DNA of 64,000 nucleotides from an uncultured Actinomycetes bacterium (GCA_903838295.1 CAILXX010000016.1:1-64000); one strand, 5' to 3'. Counted from the first letter of the stretch, positions 24,371-33,026 are shown. A program made the numbers and translations. Notes: generated from the letters alone by a model not told the origin.

Positions 24371-25936
24371 TTAAAGAACTTTTTCTTCCAAACGTGGGAA
24401 TAACACCGCGCCCTTTATTACCTTAGATCCGGCGGGCAATTGACCCCATTTCGCGATATCAGATACTTTCTGTTTCGAAATATCTCCCATGGTTTCGTTC
24501 GCGCCAATGCTCTGCCATAAGATTTGCGTTGTTGCTGGCATTATTGGGTGGAGCAATACTGCAAGTGCACGGATGGATTCGGCGGTATTGTACAAAACCT
24601 TATCTAGGGCAATTTTATTCGCTGGATCTTTCGCTAAGACCCACGGTGCTTGTTCGGTCACATAACCATTAACTCGCTTACAGAATTCCATAATCGAGTT
24701 AATCCCACCCTGAAAATCAAGGGCGCTAATTGCTGAATCCGCTGTTGCCACAGTTGCGATTAAAGCGGCAGAAAGAGCTTCGTCATGTGCGACCGCTGGA
24801 ATCACGCCATCACAGTATTTTTCAATCATGGCGATAAGGCGTGAAGCAAGGTTTCCGAAGTCATTTGCGAGTTCGGATGTATATCGGGCTGACATATCTT
24901 CCCAGGAGAAAGAGCCATCGGTTCCAAATGGAATAGCACGCAAGAAGTAATACCTAAAAGCGTCCACTCCAAAATGATCAGTAATATCTGATGGAGCAAT
25001 ACCTGTCAGTTTCGACTTACTCATTTTTTCGCCACCAACAAGAAGCCATCCGTGAGCAAATACTTTGCCCGGCACTGGTAGGCCTGCCGCCATCAACATC
25101 GCTGGCCAGATGACTGCATGGAATCGAAGAATATCTTTACCGACCAGTTGAACATCTGCAGGCCAAGTTTGCGCGAATTTTTCGCCACCTTCCGTACCGG
25201 GAGCATCTCCTAAACCAACCGCGGTTGCATAATTTAAAAGCGCATCAAACCAGACATAAATTACTTGTTTTGTATCCCATGGAACAGGAATACCCCAATC
25301 AAAGGTCGACCTGGAAATCGACAGATCTTGTACGCCACCTTCTAAGAATGCTATTACTTCGTTACGTGCCGACGTAGGTTCGCATGCCTCAGGATGATCC
25401 TTGTAATGTTGAAGCAGTTGTGGAACAAAGGCACTTAACCGGAAGAACCAGTTCTCTTCACTAACCATTTCAACTGGGCGACCATGGATCTTGCATTTGC
25501 CTTCATCTAGATCACCTGGCAATTTAAATTCTTCACAACCGATGCAATATGGTCCTTCGTATTTACCAGAATAAATATGTCCTTGATCTTTGAGGCCAGA
25601 AAGGAAACGCTGAACTCGCTCCATATGCCTAGGCTCTGTTGTTCTGATGAAGTCATCGTTTGCAATATTGAGGTGCTGCCACGTTGGCTTCCAGGCACTT
25701 TCGACCAGACGATCGCACCAATCTTGTGGTTTGACGTTATTTGAATTTGCGGTGTTTAAGACTTTTTGTCCGTGCTCATCTGTCCCCGTCAAAAACCAGA
25801 CTGATTCGCCTTTCTGACGATGCCATCGAGTGAGAACATCCCCGGCCACAGTCGTATAGGCATGTCCAATATGGGGCGCATCATTGACATAATAAATCGG
25901 TGTCGTCAGGTAGAAAGATTTCTTAGGCGAACTCAT
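24371..25936 (-). CDS. metG: Methionyl-tRNA synthetase
   Basis: 521 residues, class I. The HIGH motif is APHIGHAY (about 20) and the KMSKS loop is GGEKMSKSKLTG (about 302-313). A zinc-knuckle type insert CIGCEEF...GKCKIHG lies near 150, then an anticodon-binding helical domain from about 375. There is no C-terminal tRNA-binding (EMAP-like) domain. Heads the metG-tatD-rsmA-ispE unit, with TAAGAT six bases before its ATG. Confidence 0.97.
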   Translation of the reverse strand: MSSPKKSFYLTTPIYYVNDAPHIGHAYTTVAGDVLTRWHRQKGESVWFLTGTDEHGQKVLNTANSNNVKPQDWCDRLVESAWKPTWQHLNIANDDFIRTTEPRHMERVQRFLSGLKDQGHIYSGKYEGPYCIGCEEFKLPGDLDEGKCKIHGRPVEMVSEENWFFRLSAFVPQLLQHYKDHPEACEPTSARNEVIAFLEGGVQDLSISRSTFDWGIPVPWDTKQVIYVWFDALLNYATAVGLGDAPGTEGGEKFAQTWPADVQLVGKDILRFHAVIWPAMLMAAGLPVPGKVFAHGWLLVGGEKMSKSKLTGIAPSDITDHFGVDAFRYYFLRAIPFGTDGSFSWEDMSARYTSELANDFGNLASRLIAMIEKYCDGVIPAVAHDEALSAALIATVATADSAISALDFQGGINSIMEFCKRVNGYVTEQAPWVLAKDPANKIALDKVLYNTAESIRALAVLLHPIMPATTQILWQSIGANETMGDISKQKVSDIAKWGQLPAGSKVIKGAVLFPRLEEKVL

Positions 25937-25942
25937 TGGGTG

Positions 25943-25948
25943 ATCTTA
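25943..25948 (-). promoter_or_regulatory. Leaderless-type -10 hexamer (TAAGAT) for metG
   Basis: Minus-strand TAAGAT, six bases, then the ATG at 25936. Confidence 0.6.
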
Positions 25949-25961
25949 CCTATTTCTGAAA

Positions 25962-26801
25962 TCATTTTTTTTGAGCTTTTTGGTTAACCATTGCGTCAAA
26001 AACCTGACGCTTGGGCAGGTTCAACGCCTTCGCGACCGAAGCAATCGACTCTTTTCGCCCTTCACCAGCGCTCTCTTGTAATAAAACCAGCTCGACCAAT
26101 TCAGACTCGGTATGGATTTTAGAACTCTGATTAAAGCCTTCTAAGACCATGGTTACTTCGCCCAAAATTTCGCGTCCAGTGCTCCACACAAGTAATTCTT
26201 CTAAACTACCGCGAACCGTCTCTTCATACGTCTTTGTCATCTCTCGACAAATTGCGCCACGACGCTTACCTCCAAAGATCTTTTGCGCATCTTCTAGCGA
26301 CTCCTGCAGTCTATGTGGAGCTTCAAAGAAAATGATTGTGCGACTTTCTTCTAACAATTCTTCGTACCAACCTTGGCGCGCCCCAGAAGTCCGAGGAGCA
26401 AAGCCCTCGAAACAAAAACGATCAGTCGGTAGCCCAGAGAGTAAGAGCGCAGTTGTGACAGCACTCGGTCCAGGCAGGACTTTGATATCGATATCTTTTT
26501 CGACAGCGATTCGAATCAAGCGATATCCAGGATCGCTAATCCCAGGAGCACCAGCATCTGTAATGACAAGGAGGTCTTCACCTGAAACAAGTATCTGCGT
26601 CAATTGCTCAAGCCGCTCGTTCTCGTTACCTTCAAAATAGGAAATGACTTTTGCGGTATAGGTGACACCTAAATCATGGGCAAGGCGAGTTAGCTTTCGA
26701 GAATCTTCTGCAGCGATGAACTTGGCAGAAATTAGCGCCTCTTTGACTCTTTGGGTGGCATCTCCAGAATTTCCCAACGGACCACAGGCGAGAATAAGCA
26801 T
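25962..26801 (-). CDS. rsmI: 16S rRNA (cytidine-1402-2'-O)-methyltransferase RsmI
   Basis: 279 residues, tetrapyrrole-methylase fold using SAM. GPLGNSGDATQRVKEALISA and AAEDSRKLTRLAHDLGV match the RsmI N-terminus. Further motifs are ITDAGAPGISDPGYRLI (about 84), LPGPSAVTTALLLSGLP and GRRGAICREMTKTYEE. The usual TPIGNL start is degenerate (CGPLGNS). The divergent pmt gene 32 bases away is the same partner as in mycobacteria (Rv1002c/Rv1003). Confidence 0.93.
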   Translation of the reverse strand: MLILACGPLGNSGDATQRVKEALISAKFIAAEDSRKLTRLAHDLGVTYTAKVISYFEGNENERLEQLTQILVSGEDLLVITDAGAPGISDPGYRLIRIAVEKDIDIKVLPGPSAVTTALLLSGLPTDRFCFEGFAPRTSGARQGWYEELLEESRTIIFFEAPHRLQESLEDAQKIFGGKRRGAICREMTKTYEETVRGSLEELLVWSTGREILGEVTMVLEGFNQSSKIHTESELVELVLLQESAGEGRKESIASVAKALNLPKRQVFDAMVNQKAQKK

Positions 26802-26821
26802 GATGTAATTCTCTCAGGCTT

Positions 26822-26827
26822 TAGGCT
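26822..26827 (+). promoter_or_regulatory. Leaderless-type -10 hexamer (TAGGCT) for pmt
   Basis: TAGGCT, six bases, then the GTG at 26834. It supports the GTG as the true start. Confidence 0.6.
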
Positions 26828-26833
26828 TTCCCC

Positions 26834-28189
26834 GTGACCACAGAGATCAGCACACGTGCCAGAGATCGAATAACTGCCACCGCCCTGGGAATCATTGCCT
26901 TGATTTTTCGAATCTGGAATCTTCGATATCCCAAGGGGTTCGTCTTCGACGAGGTCTATTACGCGCAGAACGCAAACTCGCTTCTCCATCACGGAGTAGA
27001 AATTGATCCACACAACAGCAGCGCACAATTTATTGTCCACCCCCCCATAGGTAAATGGATGATCGCCGCGGGTATCAAGCTCTTTGGCTATAACGAATTT
27101 GGGTGGCGTATATCAGCAGCTATCGTCGGGTCGATATCAATCGTGCTTGTCTTCTACGTTGCTAAACAGCTTTTCAATAATTATTTCTTGAGTCTAGCGG
27201 CTGGAATTTTAATGAGTGCAGATGGCATACATCTGGTGATGTCGCGAACTGCATTGTTGGATATATTCTTAATGTTCTTCATATTTCTTGGATTTTTCTT
27301 CTTGCTTAGGTCACAGCATTATTTTGCGGGTATAAGTCTAGGACTGGCCGCCGCTACCAAATGGAGTGGCGTCTATTATCTTGTTGCTTACTTACTTTTC
27401 ACTTTATACGTTGACTATCGCCAGAACCGTGCTTTAGAAGTTGAAGGCGCGTTTGGTTATACCTTGCGCAACAAGTTAGTAAAGCGAATAGTGCAATATG
27501 CCGTGATCCCAGTTGCTGTTTACATCTTGAGTTGGATCGGTTGGTTTGCAAGTTCTGATGGATATGATCGCAAATGGGCTACAACGCAAGTTGGTGGCTC
27601 TTTTAATTTTATTCCAGCAGCATTGCGATCATGGTGGCACTATCACGCAGAAATTCTAAATTTTCATACTCACTTAACAACCAAGCACCCATATTCAGCA
27701 AATCCTTGGAGTTGGCTAATCATGGGGCGTCCCACATCTTTCTTCTATGAAAGCCCTAAAAGTTGTGGGACGTCGAGTTGTTCGCAAGAGATCCTAGCTT
27801 TGGGTACACCACTGCTTTGGTGGTCTGGTGTAATTGCAATAGCAATTGCATTTGGTTACTGGATTGCACGAAGGGAGTGGCAAAGTGGTTTGCTTCTGTT
27901 GAGCCTTGCTGCAGGTTATTTACCCTGGTTTACCTGGCAAAAACGAACTGTGTTCAACTTTTATGTAATCTCTTTTGAACCTTTTCTGATTCTATTAATT
28001 ACCTTTGCTCTTGCTAAATTTTTAGAACCAAACGAGGATGGAACCATCCCCCGCAAACGCAAGATTATGTCTTATACGTATATAACCTTGATTGTGCTTA
28101 ATTTTCTCTATTTCTTCCCGTTATACACGGGCGGGATCATGACTTATCAGCATTGGTCAAGCCTCATGTGGCTCAGCAGTTGGATCTAG
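26834..28189 (+). CDS. pmt: Dolichyl/polyprenyl-phosphate-mannose protein mannosyltransferase (PMT family)
   Basis: 451 residues with about ten membrane helices. The catalytic acidic loop is GFVFDEVYYAQNANSLL (about 36-52), followed by FIVHPPIGKWMIAAGIKLFG, both hallmarks of PMT-family GT39 enzymes. It transfers mannose from polyprenyl-phosphomannose to exported proteins at the membrane. GTG start from the promoter spacing. Its stop codon directly abuts the stop codon of the convergent SepX/GlpR-like gene. Confidence 0.93.
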   Translation: MTTEISTRARDRITATALGIIALIFRIWNLRYPKGFVFDEVYYAQNANSLLHHGVEIDPHNSSAQFIVHPPIGKWMIAAGIKLFGYNEFGWRISAAIVGSISIVLVFYVAKQLFNNYFLSLAAGILMSADGIHLVMSRTALLDIFLMFFIFLGFFFLLRSQHYFAGISLGLAAATKWSGVYYLVAYLLFTLYVDYRQNRALEVEGAFGYTLRNKLVKRIVQYAVIPVAVYILSWIGWFASSDGYDRKWATTQVGGSFNFIPAALRSWWHYHAEILNFHTHLTTKHPYSANPWSWLIMGRPTSFFYESPKSCGTSSCSQEILALGTPLLWWSGVIAIAIAFGYWIARREWQSGLLLLSLAAGYLPWFTWQKRTVFNFYVISFEPFLILLITFALAKFLEPNEDGTIPRKRKIMSYTYITLIVLNFLYFFPLYTGGIMTYQHWSSLMWLSSWI

Positions 28190-28954
28190 TTATTCGTTGA
28201 CTGCCCAATCTCTTGCGGCAGCCTGCTCTGCGACTTCTTGATCAAAGAGTTCATCACGAGTTGGTAATTCCAGAGCTGCTTGTCTTTCTTGTTCAGCGGT
28301 CCACTGTCCAGGAATGGTCAAATCAATAACACGCTTTGATCGAACAGCCTTTGGCGCGGTTGTGTAGGTAGGTCGTGGAACTGAAATTGGTGACCATGCC
28401 TTATCTTCTTTAGGAATAATAGTTATCGACGAACTTTCAACGCGATCCAACAATGGAATCCATTGCTCATCAGCTTCAACTCGTTTGCTGTTCAGTTTAG
28501 TTTCTGGTTTAGCATCTGGCAACGAAAGATCAATGCGCACAGCGGGATCCAATTTTATCTCAGCAGTTGTGATAATTGCTAAGGCTGCCAGACGACGCTT
28601 CTTTAATTGTGCGTTTAGAATTTGACGTCGCACATGCGCGATATCAATCGCAAGAGCAGTGGTTGGAATTAAAATTGCCAAGTACGGCAAAACACCGAAC
28701 GCAACTAATCCAAGTGTTGCAAGAAGTGCACCTGCTAACGCAGAAAAAATTGTGCGGCGTTGACGCAAAGTTCTCAACTTCTTGACCGGATCAATTGAGT
28801 CTGGAGTGTTGGGAGTGGAGGCGACTATCTTCATGGCACTTTTATAACGTTCATTGGCTTTTCCAGATTGCGTATCGTGATGACTTAGCCAGCGGGGCAA
28901 AAAGTAGGCGGCCCACATTCCAAGGATGATTAGATAGATAAGACCGGACGCCAT
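28190..28954 (-). CDS. SepX/GlpR-like membrane divisome protein (Rv0996 family)
   Basis: 254 residues from ATG 28954. The N-terminus, ASGLIYLIILGMWAAYFLP, resembles the single-helix start I recall for Streptomyces SepX, and the RWLSHHD and ANERYKSAMKIV segments follow in the same order. Two more hydrophobic stretches lie at about 67-103. The C-terminal half is cytoplasmic, with Pro-rich SPISVPRPTYTT and acidic ends. SepX/GlpR proteins organise division and bind the MoeA-like Glp in corynebacteria. A TTG at 28984 would add 10 residues, but the family start argues against it. It is third in a unit with RimJ-like and Glp-like genes. Confidence 0.75.
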   Translation of the reverse strand: MASGLIYLIILGMWAAYFLPRWLSHHDTQSGKANERYKSAMKIVASTPNTPDSIDPVKKLRTLRQRRTIFSALAGALLATLGLVAFGVLPYLAILIPTTALAIDIAHVRRQILNAQLKKRRLAALAIITTAEIKLDPAVRIDLSLPDAKPETKLNSKRVEADEQWIPLLDRVESSSITIIPKEDKAWSPISVPRPTYTTAPKAVRSKRVIDLTIPGQWTAEQERQAALELPTRDELFDQEVAEQAAARDWAVNE

Positions 28955-29009
28955 GGAAAGTAACAATAATTCCTTAAGGGGCAAAAAGCCGGTATTGGGG
29001 TGTTATGTC

Positions 29010-29588
29010 CTAATTGAAATTTTTCGGGTTTTCGGCCACGAAAGTTAGGTGATCGCGCCAATCCCCATCGATATGAAGGTAGCGTTCACGAATTCCTTCG
29101 AAGTAATATCCGGCTTTTTCTGCAACTTTTTTAGAGCCAGCATTCTCGGGCCTTAAATTAATTTCAATTCTATGAAGCTTCAACTCCCTGAAAGCAAAGC
29201 CCGTCAGTGCTTTCACCGCCCGGGTCATATATCCGCGATTTGCATACCTCTGGTCAATCCAATATCCGATATGCGCCCCCCTGTAGGCTCCAAAAACAAT
29301 GCCCCCTAGAGTGATCTGCCCTATGAACTGCTCTTCACCTTCACTTGTTATCCAGATTCCTAGAGCCATCTGTCGCATGGATTTTCCATCTTTATTGTAT
29401 TGCCGGACCATTTGATAATACGTTGGCAATGATCCCTCTGCCTCCCTTAATGGGCGGGTTGCTTCCCATGGGGCAAGCCAGTCACGATTTAATCGACGAA
29501 CCTTTTCCCATGTAGTTTTATCTCGCAATCGTAAAGGTCGCAGGGTAAGTTCGTGATCTTTGATAAGGACCGGCCAGCGAAAGTCCAT
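29010..29588 (-). CDS. rimJ: RimJ/RimL-type GNAT N-acetyltransferase (Rv0995-like)
   Basis: 192 residues. The acetyl-CoA fold shows LTLRPLRLRDKTTWEKVRRL at the N-terminus, HIGYWIDQRYANRGYMTRAV (the Q/R-x-x-G-x-G/A loop region) near 105-124 and INLRPENAGSKKVAEKAGY near 140. RimJ-type enzymes acetylate protein N-termini. It begins two bases after the Glp-like stop; the trio Glp-RimJ-Rv0996-like occurs in mycobacteria in the same order, so a link to division is possible but unproven. Confidence 0.85.
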   Translation of the reverse strand: MDFRWPVLIKDHELTLRPLRLRDKTTWEKVRRLNRDWLAPWEATRPLREAEGSLPTYYQMVRQYNKDGKSMRQMALGIWITSEGEEQFIGQITLGGIVFGAYRGAHIGYWIDQRYANRGYMTRAVKALTGFAFRELKLHRIEINLRPENAGSKKVAEKAGYYFEGIRERYLHIDGDWRDHLTFVAENPKNFN

Positions 29589-29590
29589 AG

Positions 29591-30511
29591 CTAGCTATTT
29601 CGCTCTAAAATCATGACATCAACATTTTCTCCCGATAAAGCGCCAGGTGAATCTGCTGCGATTGCGAGTAACGCCTGCGCATCTGACAAGGTGTACATCT
29701 CGTCCTGTTCAGGCAAAGGCGTAACGGTTGGAAATCCAGATTCACTTGTCCCTAGACCTGCTCTCACGAGTGAGGTAAGGCCAATCGGGGATTCGATATT
29801 CACTGTCACAGTGGCACGCATAGTTGACCTAAACACATTTCCGACACCTAGCATTGTGCGAATCATCGGGCGGATGAAGAGTTCGGAAGATAAAAAGGCT
29901 GATACGGGATCCCCTGGCACTGCCACTACAGGGATTTTATCTTCGCCGATTGTCCCAAAGCAGTGTCTTGCACTTCCTTCTAAGTTTGGAATAACGCTTG
30001 TTACCTCACCCAACTCCTTCAGGACTGCTTCAATCAAGGTAAATGATCCATCGTGACTCTCACCGCTAATGACAATTAGGTCAGCTCGCACCAACTGATC
30101 CTCTACAACTCGCTTCAACTGCTCCTGGTTTTCAGGAATGGTATGGACTCGATATGCAACGGCTCCGGCCTCTTTCACTGCCGTCGTCAGCATCCAAGAA
30201 TTTGTCTCGAATTCTTCTTCATCTGTCGTAAGTCGCTGACCCGGTTCGACCAAATCGTCTCCAGCAGATATGACTACGACTCGTGGATGGGGCTGGGTCG
30301 GCAGGCGAGCCAAACCGATCGAGGCAGCCAATCCGATCTGTGTTGATCTAATTCTGGAACCCTTGCGCAGCACCAATCGATCCCCAGCATATATATCTTC
30401 GGCCAAGGTGGCTCCATGCGCATCAAGTAATGGCATCTCAAAAGCAGTTAACGGACGAGAGATCGCTAAAAGCTGCGTCAACATATCTTTGACGGTGATC
30501 TTCGAATCCAT
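29591..30511 (-). CDS. MoeA/gephyrin-like protein lacking domain II (Glp-like)
   Basis: 306 residues, about 100 shorter than MoeA. The N-terminal helix region ends at ATLAEDI (about residue 37) and runs straight into GDRLVLRKGSRIRSTQIG, which in MoeA follows a domain of roughly 100 residues carrying the DNSAMDGYA substrate motif. Domain III is present but its motifs are degraded: VISAGDDL for TGDEL, SGESHDGSFT for SGGxSxGxxD, and no KPGKP. PGDPVSAF and a domain IV-like C-terminus remain. This argues against molybdopterin chemistry. Glp of Corynebacterium binds FtsZ and the GlpR receptor, and the GlpR-like gene is two genes downstream. Confidence 0.8.
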   Translation of the reverse strand: MDSKITVKDMLTQLLAISRPLTAFEMPLLDAHGATLAEDIYAGDRLVLRKGSRIRSTQIGLAASIGLARLPTQPHPRVVVISAGDDLVEPGQRLTTDEEEFETNSWMLTTAVKEAGAVAYRVHTIPENQEQLKRVVEDQLVRADLIVISGESHDGSFTLIEAVLKELGEVTSVIPNLEGSARHCFGTIGEDKIPVVAVPGDPVSAFLSSELFIRPMIRTMLGVGNVFRSTMRATVTVNIESPIGLTSLVRAGLGTSESGFPTVTPLPEQDEMYTLSDAQALLAIAADSPGALSGENVDVMILERNS

Positions 30512-30517
30512 GGAATA

Positions 30518-30523
30518 ACCCTA
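30518..30523 (-). promoter_or_regulatory. Leaderless-type -10 hexamer (TAGGGT) for the Glp-like gene
   Basis: Minus-strand TAGGGT, six bases, then the ATG at 30511. Confidence 0.6.
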
Positions 30524-30532
30524 CTTCTTTCA

Positions 30533-30538
30533 TAGGGT
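30533..30538 (+). promoter_or_regulatory. Leaderless-type -10 hexamer (TAGGGT) for the 5-FCL gene
   Basis: TAGGGT, six bases, then the ATG at 30545. Confidence 0.6.
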
Positions 30539-30544
30539 ATTCCC

Positions 30545-31135
30545 ATGGATTCGATTGGCGAGATCAAGCGCACATTGCGCAAGCAATATCGCATGGATCG
30601 AAGCCAGAGATATATTCCAGAAAGCTGGCTCCATATTCTCCAAGCCAAAGAGATCCAAAATTCAGCAGTGATCGCCTCATATTTATCGTACGACTACGAG
30701 CCAGAAACCAAAGATCTCAATAAGGCAATCCTGGCGTCGGGCAAAAAATTACTATTGCCTAGATTGCTCCCCGACAACGATCTTGAATGGGTCGAATGGG
30801 ATGGCTCTGAAGAGACTTTAGTTAATTCTTTAGCTAAGAAGAATAAAATAATGGAACCGGTGGGTCGTGCAATTACTTCAGAATCCGTAATCGATGCCGT
30901 GATTGTCCCGGCCTTACATATCGACCGTGAAGGAAATCGACTTGGACAAGGTGGTGGTTCCTATGATCGTGCCCTGCGCCGAGTGAATGCCTGGAAAGTT
31001 GGACTAGTTGGTAATGGCGAGCTGACAAGTGAAGCAATTCCGCACGAGCCACATGACCAAAAAGTTGATGCAGCTGCTACACCAAATCTGATTTTACGAT
31101 TTAGCCCGACTCAATCAACCTCTTTGAATTGCTGA
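30545..31135 (+). CDS. 5-formyltetrahydrofolate cyclo-ligase
   Basis: 196 residues; converts 5-formyl-THF to 5,10-methenyl-THF with ATP. The RKQYRMDRSQ N-terminus, VIASYLSYDYEPETKDL, the ATP/substrate segment DAVIVPALHIDREGNRLGQGGGSYDRAL (described here in parts: VIVPALHID, then GQGGGSYDRAL) and the C-terminal PHEPHDQKVD are characteristic. Homologue of Rv0992c, a neighbour of moeA1 in mycobacteria too. Its last 25 bases overlap the convergent CopD-CtaG gene. Confidence 0.93.
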   Translation: MDSIGEIKRTLRKQYRMDRSQRYIPESWLHILQAKEIQNSAVIASYLSYDYEPETKDLNKAILASGKKLLLPRLLPDNDLEWVEWDGSEETLVNSLAKKNKIMEPVGRAITSESVIDAVIVPALHIDREGNRLGQGGGSYDRALRRVNAWKVGLVGNGELTSEAIPHEPHDQKVDAAATPNLILRFSPTQSTSLNC

Positions 31136-33018
31136 CGATCTCGATCGGCTAACGTCGCAAGATACTTATTATATTTTGCCAACTCATCGTCTTCACCCAT
31201 TGCCGCTGCTCGATCGGCCGAACGGTCAATTCTTCGAGTTTCACGGGAGTCATCTCTCATCCATTGAATAAATGTCGCAATCAAAGCTAAAAGAATTGGA
31301 ATTTCTCCCATTGCCCAACCAATTGCCCCGCCCAAATGTTGGTCTGCAAGTAGATTCAGATTCCAGGGTCGGTTCAGTGATGCGAAATATCCGCCGTCGA
31401 CCAATGTCGTAGTAGAGAGCAAAGCGATTGAAAAGAATGCATGGATGCTCATTGCAGCCAAGAGCACAATTATGCGCACAATGTGCGGAATCTTTCGCGG
31501 ATTAGGGTCGACCCCAATAATCACATAGAAAAAGAGGTAGCCGGCCAAGAGAAAATGCATATCCATCAATAAATGGCCACTATGTGATTGCATCAATTTT
31601 CCAAAGATGGGAGTCATGTAGAGAAGAAATAGCGATCCATCAAAGAGAACTAGAGCAATGATTGGATTTGTAATTATTATTGAATATCTCGAATGAATTA
31701 TTCTTATCAAAGTCCCGCGAACGCCGCGCTCGTCTTTGGTACGTCCCTGTGGCAAGGTGCGCAGAGCCAGAGTTAAAGGGGCGCCCAGTACAAGCCCAAT
31801 AGGTGCGATCATCCCTAAAGTCATGTGTGCCAACATGTGATACGAAAACGCAAAATGTGCATAAACACCCAAACCACCACTTGTTGCGAAATCCACAAGT
31901 GAAATCCCAATGGCGAAGGAGACAGTCCGACCAACTGGCCACGTATCCCCACGTCGCGAAAGTATTAATACTCCTCGAACATATAAAGCGAGAATTAAAA
32001 TCAAGATACCTAAAACAGTTCCATCTGGAACATATGCCAATAAAATCCGAGAAATAGTTGGTTGGGACGGCATCGGCATGCCCACGATTCTTACAACTGG
32101 ATCTGCCGCAGATGCAATACTGGATGGCGATGCTGGGGGTTGCACAGTTGATAGCCAACCACCAATTGCAACCGCCCCGATCAAAATCACGGATTCATTA
32201 ATTAGCAGCCGTAAGAACTGTGCAGTACCTTGCAAATTATCCACAATGTGTCTACGGTGCTTTGAACCAATGACGACTAATAGCAACAAGAGCAGAATCT
32301 TTATCAGAACTGCGCCTCCATACAGTGTGTGCCAACCCTGAAGATCATTCAGACGCGTCCACGCATTGAGAGCACCACTTATGACGACGATAATTGCGCA
32401 CCACAATGCTAAGGTGCTGAAACGACTGATCGCTAAATTTCTTGCAGTGGGAGTAATAACCACTAATCCAATAACCCCACCAGCCCATAGTGAAGCTGAT
32501 GCGACATGAAAAATCAACGAACCAATAGCAAGGCCGTGATTCCCTGCGCTGGCTGCGTGGCTTTGAAAGAGTGGGACCAACAGAGCCAACATAGTGATGG
32601 CTAGCGCATAGTAAATTGCACCGACTTTGCGAGCCCGGGAAATAAGGGAAATGACGATTCCACCCATAACGATCTGAAAAATATAACCTCTACCAACACT
32701 GGTCGTAGCGAAAAATTCACGTAGGAGGCGAAAATCAAATGCATCAAAGAAACTTCCGCCGATCAACTGAGCAATTTCGACAAGGGCTCCAACCACCGTT
32801 GTGAGAATCCAGATGACCGAAGCGACAAGGGCGATGGCGTTTATTCGGAAGGATTCTTTAGAGAGTATTCCGCTCTGTTCTACCAACAAGAATCCAACCG
32901 CATAAAGTAATCCGATAACCACTAAGGCCGAAATAAGATTGAAATCCTTAACGGTTGGAATCAAAACCGATATAACACCATTCGAATTTTGAATGTAGTT
33001 GTGAGCATCTAAGCCCAT
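31111..33018 (-). CDS. CopD-CtaG fusion membrane protein
   Basis: 635 residues with about fourteen to fifteen helices in two parts. Residues about 1-290 resemble CopD/YcnJ copper import (SLIFHVASASLWAGGVIGLV near 185). Residues about 330-590 resemble CtaG of cytochrome c oxidase assembly (FAFSYHMLAHMTLGMIAPIG, SHSGHLLMDMHFLLAGYLFF, HAFFSIALL). Histidines and methionines in these helices are plausible copper ligands. The CopC-like gene lies 8 bases upstream, so the pair should deliver copper to the oxidase. Similar fusions are known in actinobacteria. Confidence 0.88.
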   Translation of the reverse strand: MGLDAHNYIQNSNGVISVLIPTVKDFNLISALVVIGLLYAVGFLLVEQSGILSKESFRINAIALVASVIWILTTVVGALVEIAQLIGGSFFDAFDFRLLREFFATTSVGRGYIFQIVMGGIVISLISRARKVGAIYYALAITMLALLVPLFQSHAASAGNHGLAIGSLIFHVASASLWAGGVIGLVVITPTARNLAISRFSTLALWCAIIVVISGALNAWTRLNDLQGWHTLYGGAVLIKILLLLLLVVIGSKHRRHIVDNLQGTAQFLRLLINESVILIGAVAIGGWLSTVQPPASPSSIASAADPVVRIVGMPMPSQPTISRILLAYVPDGTVLGILILILALYVRGVLILSRRGDTWPVGRTVSFAIGISLVDFATSGGLGVYAHFAFSYHMLAHMTLGMIAPIGLVLGAPLTLALRTLPQGRTKDERGVRGTLIRIIHSRYSIIITNPIIALVLFDGSLFLLYMTPIFGKLMQSHSGHLLMDMHFLLAGYLFFYVIIGVDPNPRKIPHIVRIIVLLAAMSIHAFFSIALLSTTTLVDGGYFASLNRPWNLNLLADQHLGGAIGWAMGEIPILLALIATFIQWMRDDSRETRRIDRSADRAAAMGEDDELAKYNKYLATLADRDRQQFKEVD

Positions 33019-33026
33019 GGCAATTC

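Larger units (their letters stand above)
30503..30553. promoter_or_regulatory. Mirror-image divergent leaderless promoters (Glp-like and 5-FCL)
   Basis: A 21-base arm (30503-30523) and its near reverse complement (30533-30553, 18 of 21 matching) flank a 9-base centre. Each arm holds TAGGGT (minus 30518-30523, plus 30533-30538), then six bases, then ATGGATTCG. The 33-base gap therefore carries both promoters, and the symmetry extends into both reading frames. Confidence 0.8.

Noticed and set aside
26149-26640. A 163-codon plus-strand frame opposite rsmI
   Set aside because: Ser-rich and featureless, whereas rsmI has all its SAM-fold motifs.
28955-28984. TTG start for the SepX/GlpR-like protein
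   Set aside because: No Shine-Dalgarno or leaderless hexamer; the ATG at 28954 gives the family-typical N-terminus.
29591-30511. Molybdenum cofactor enzyme MoeA
   Set aside because: Domain II and the catalytic motifs are missing, so the standard annotation would mislead.
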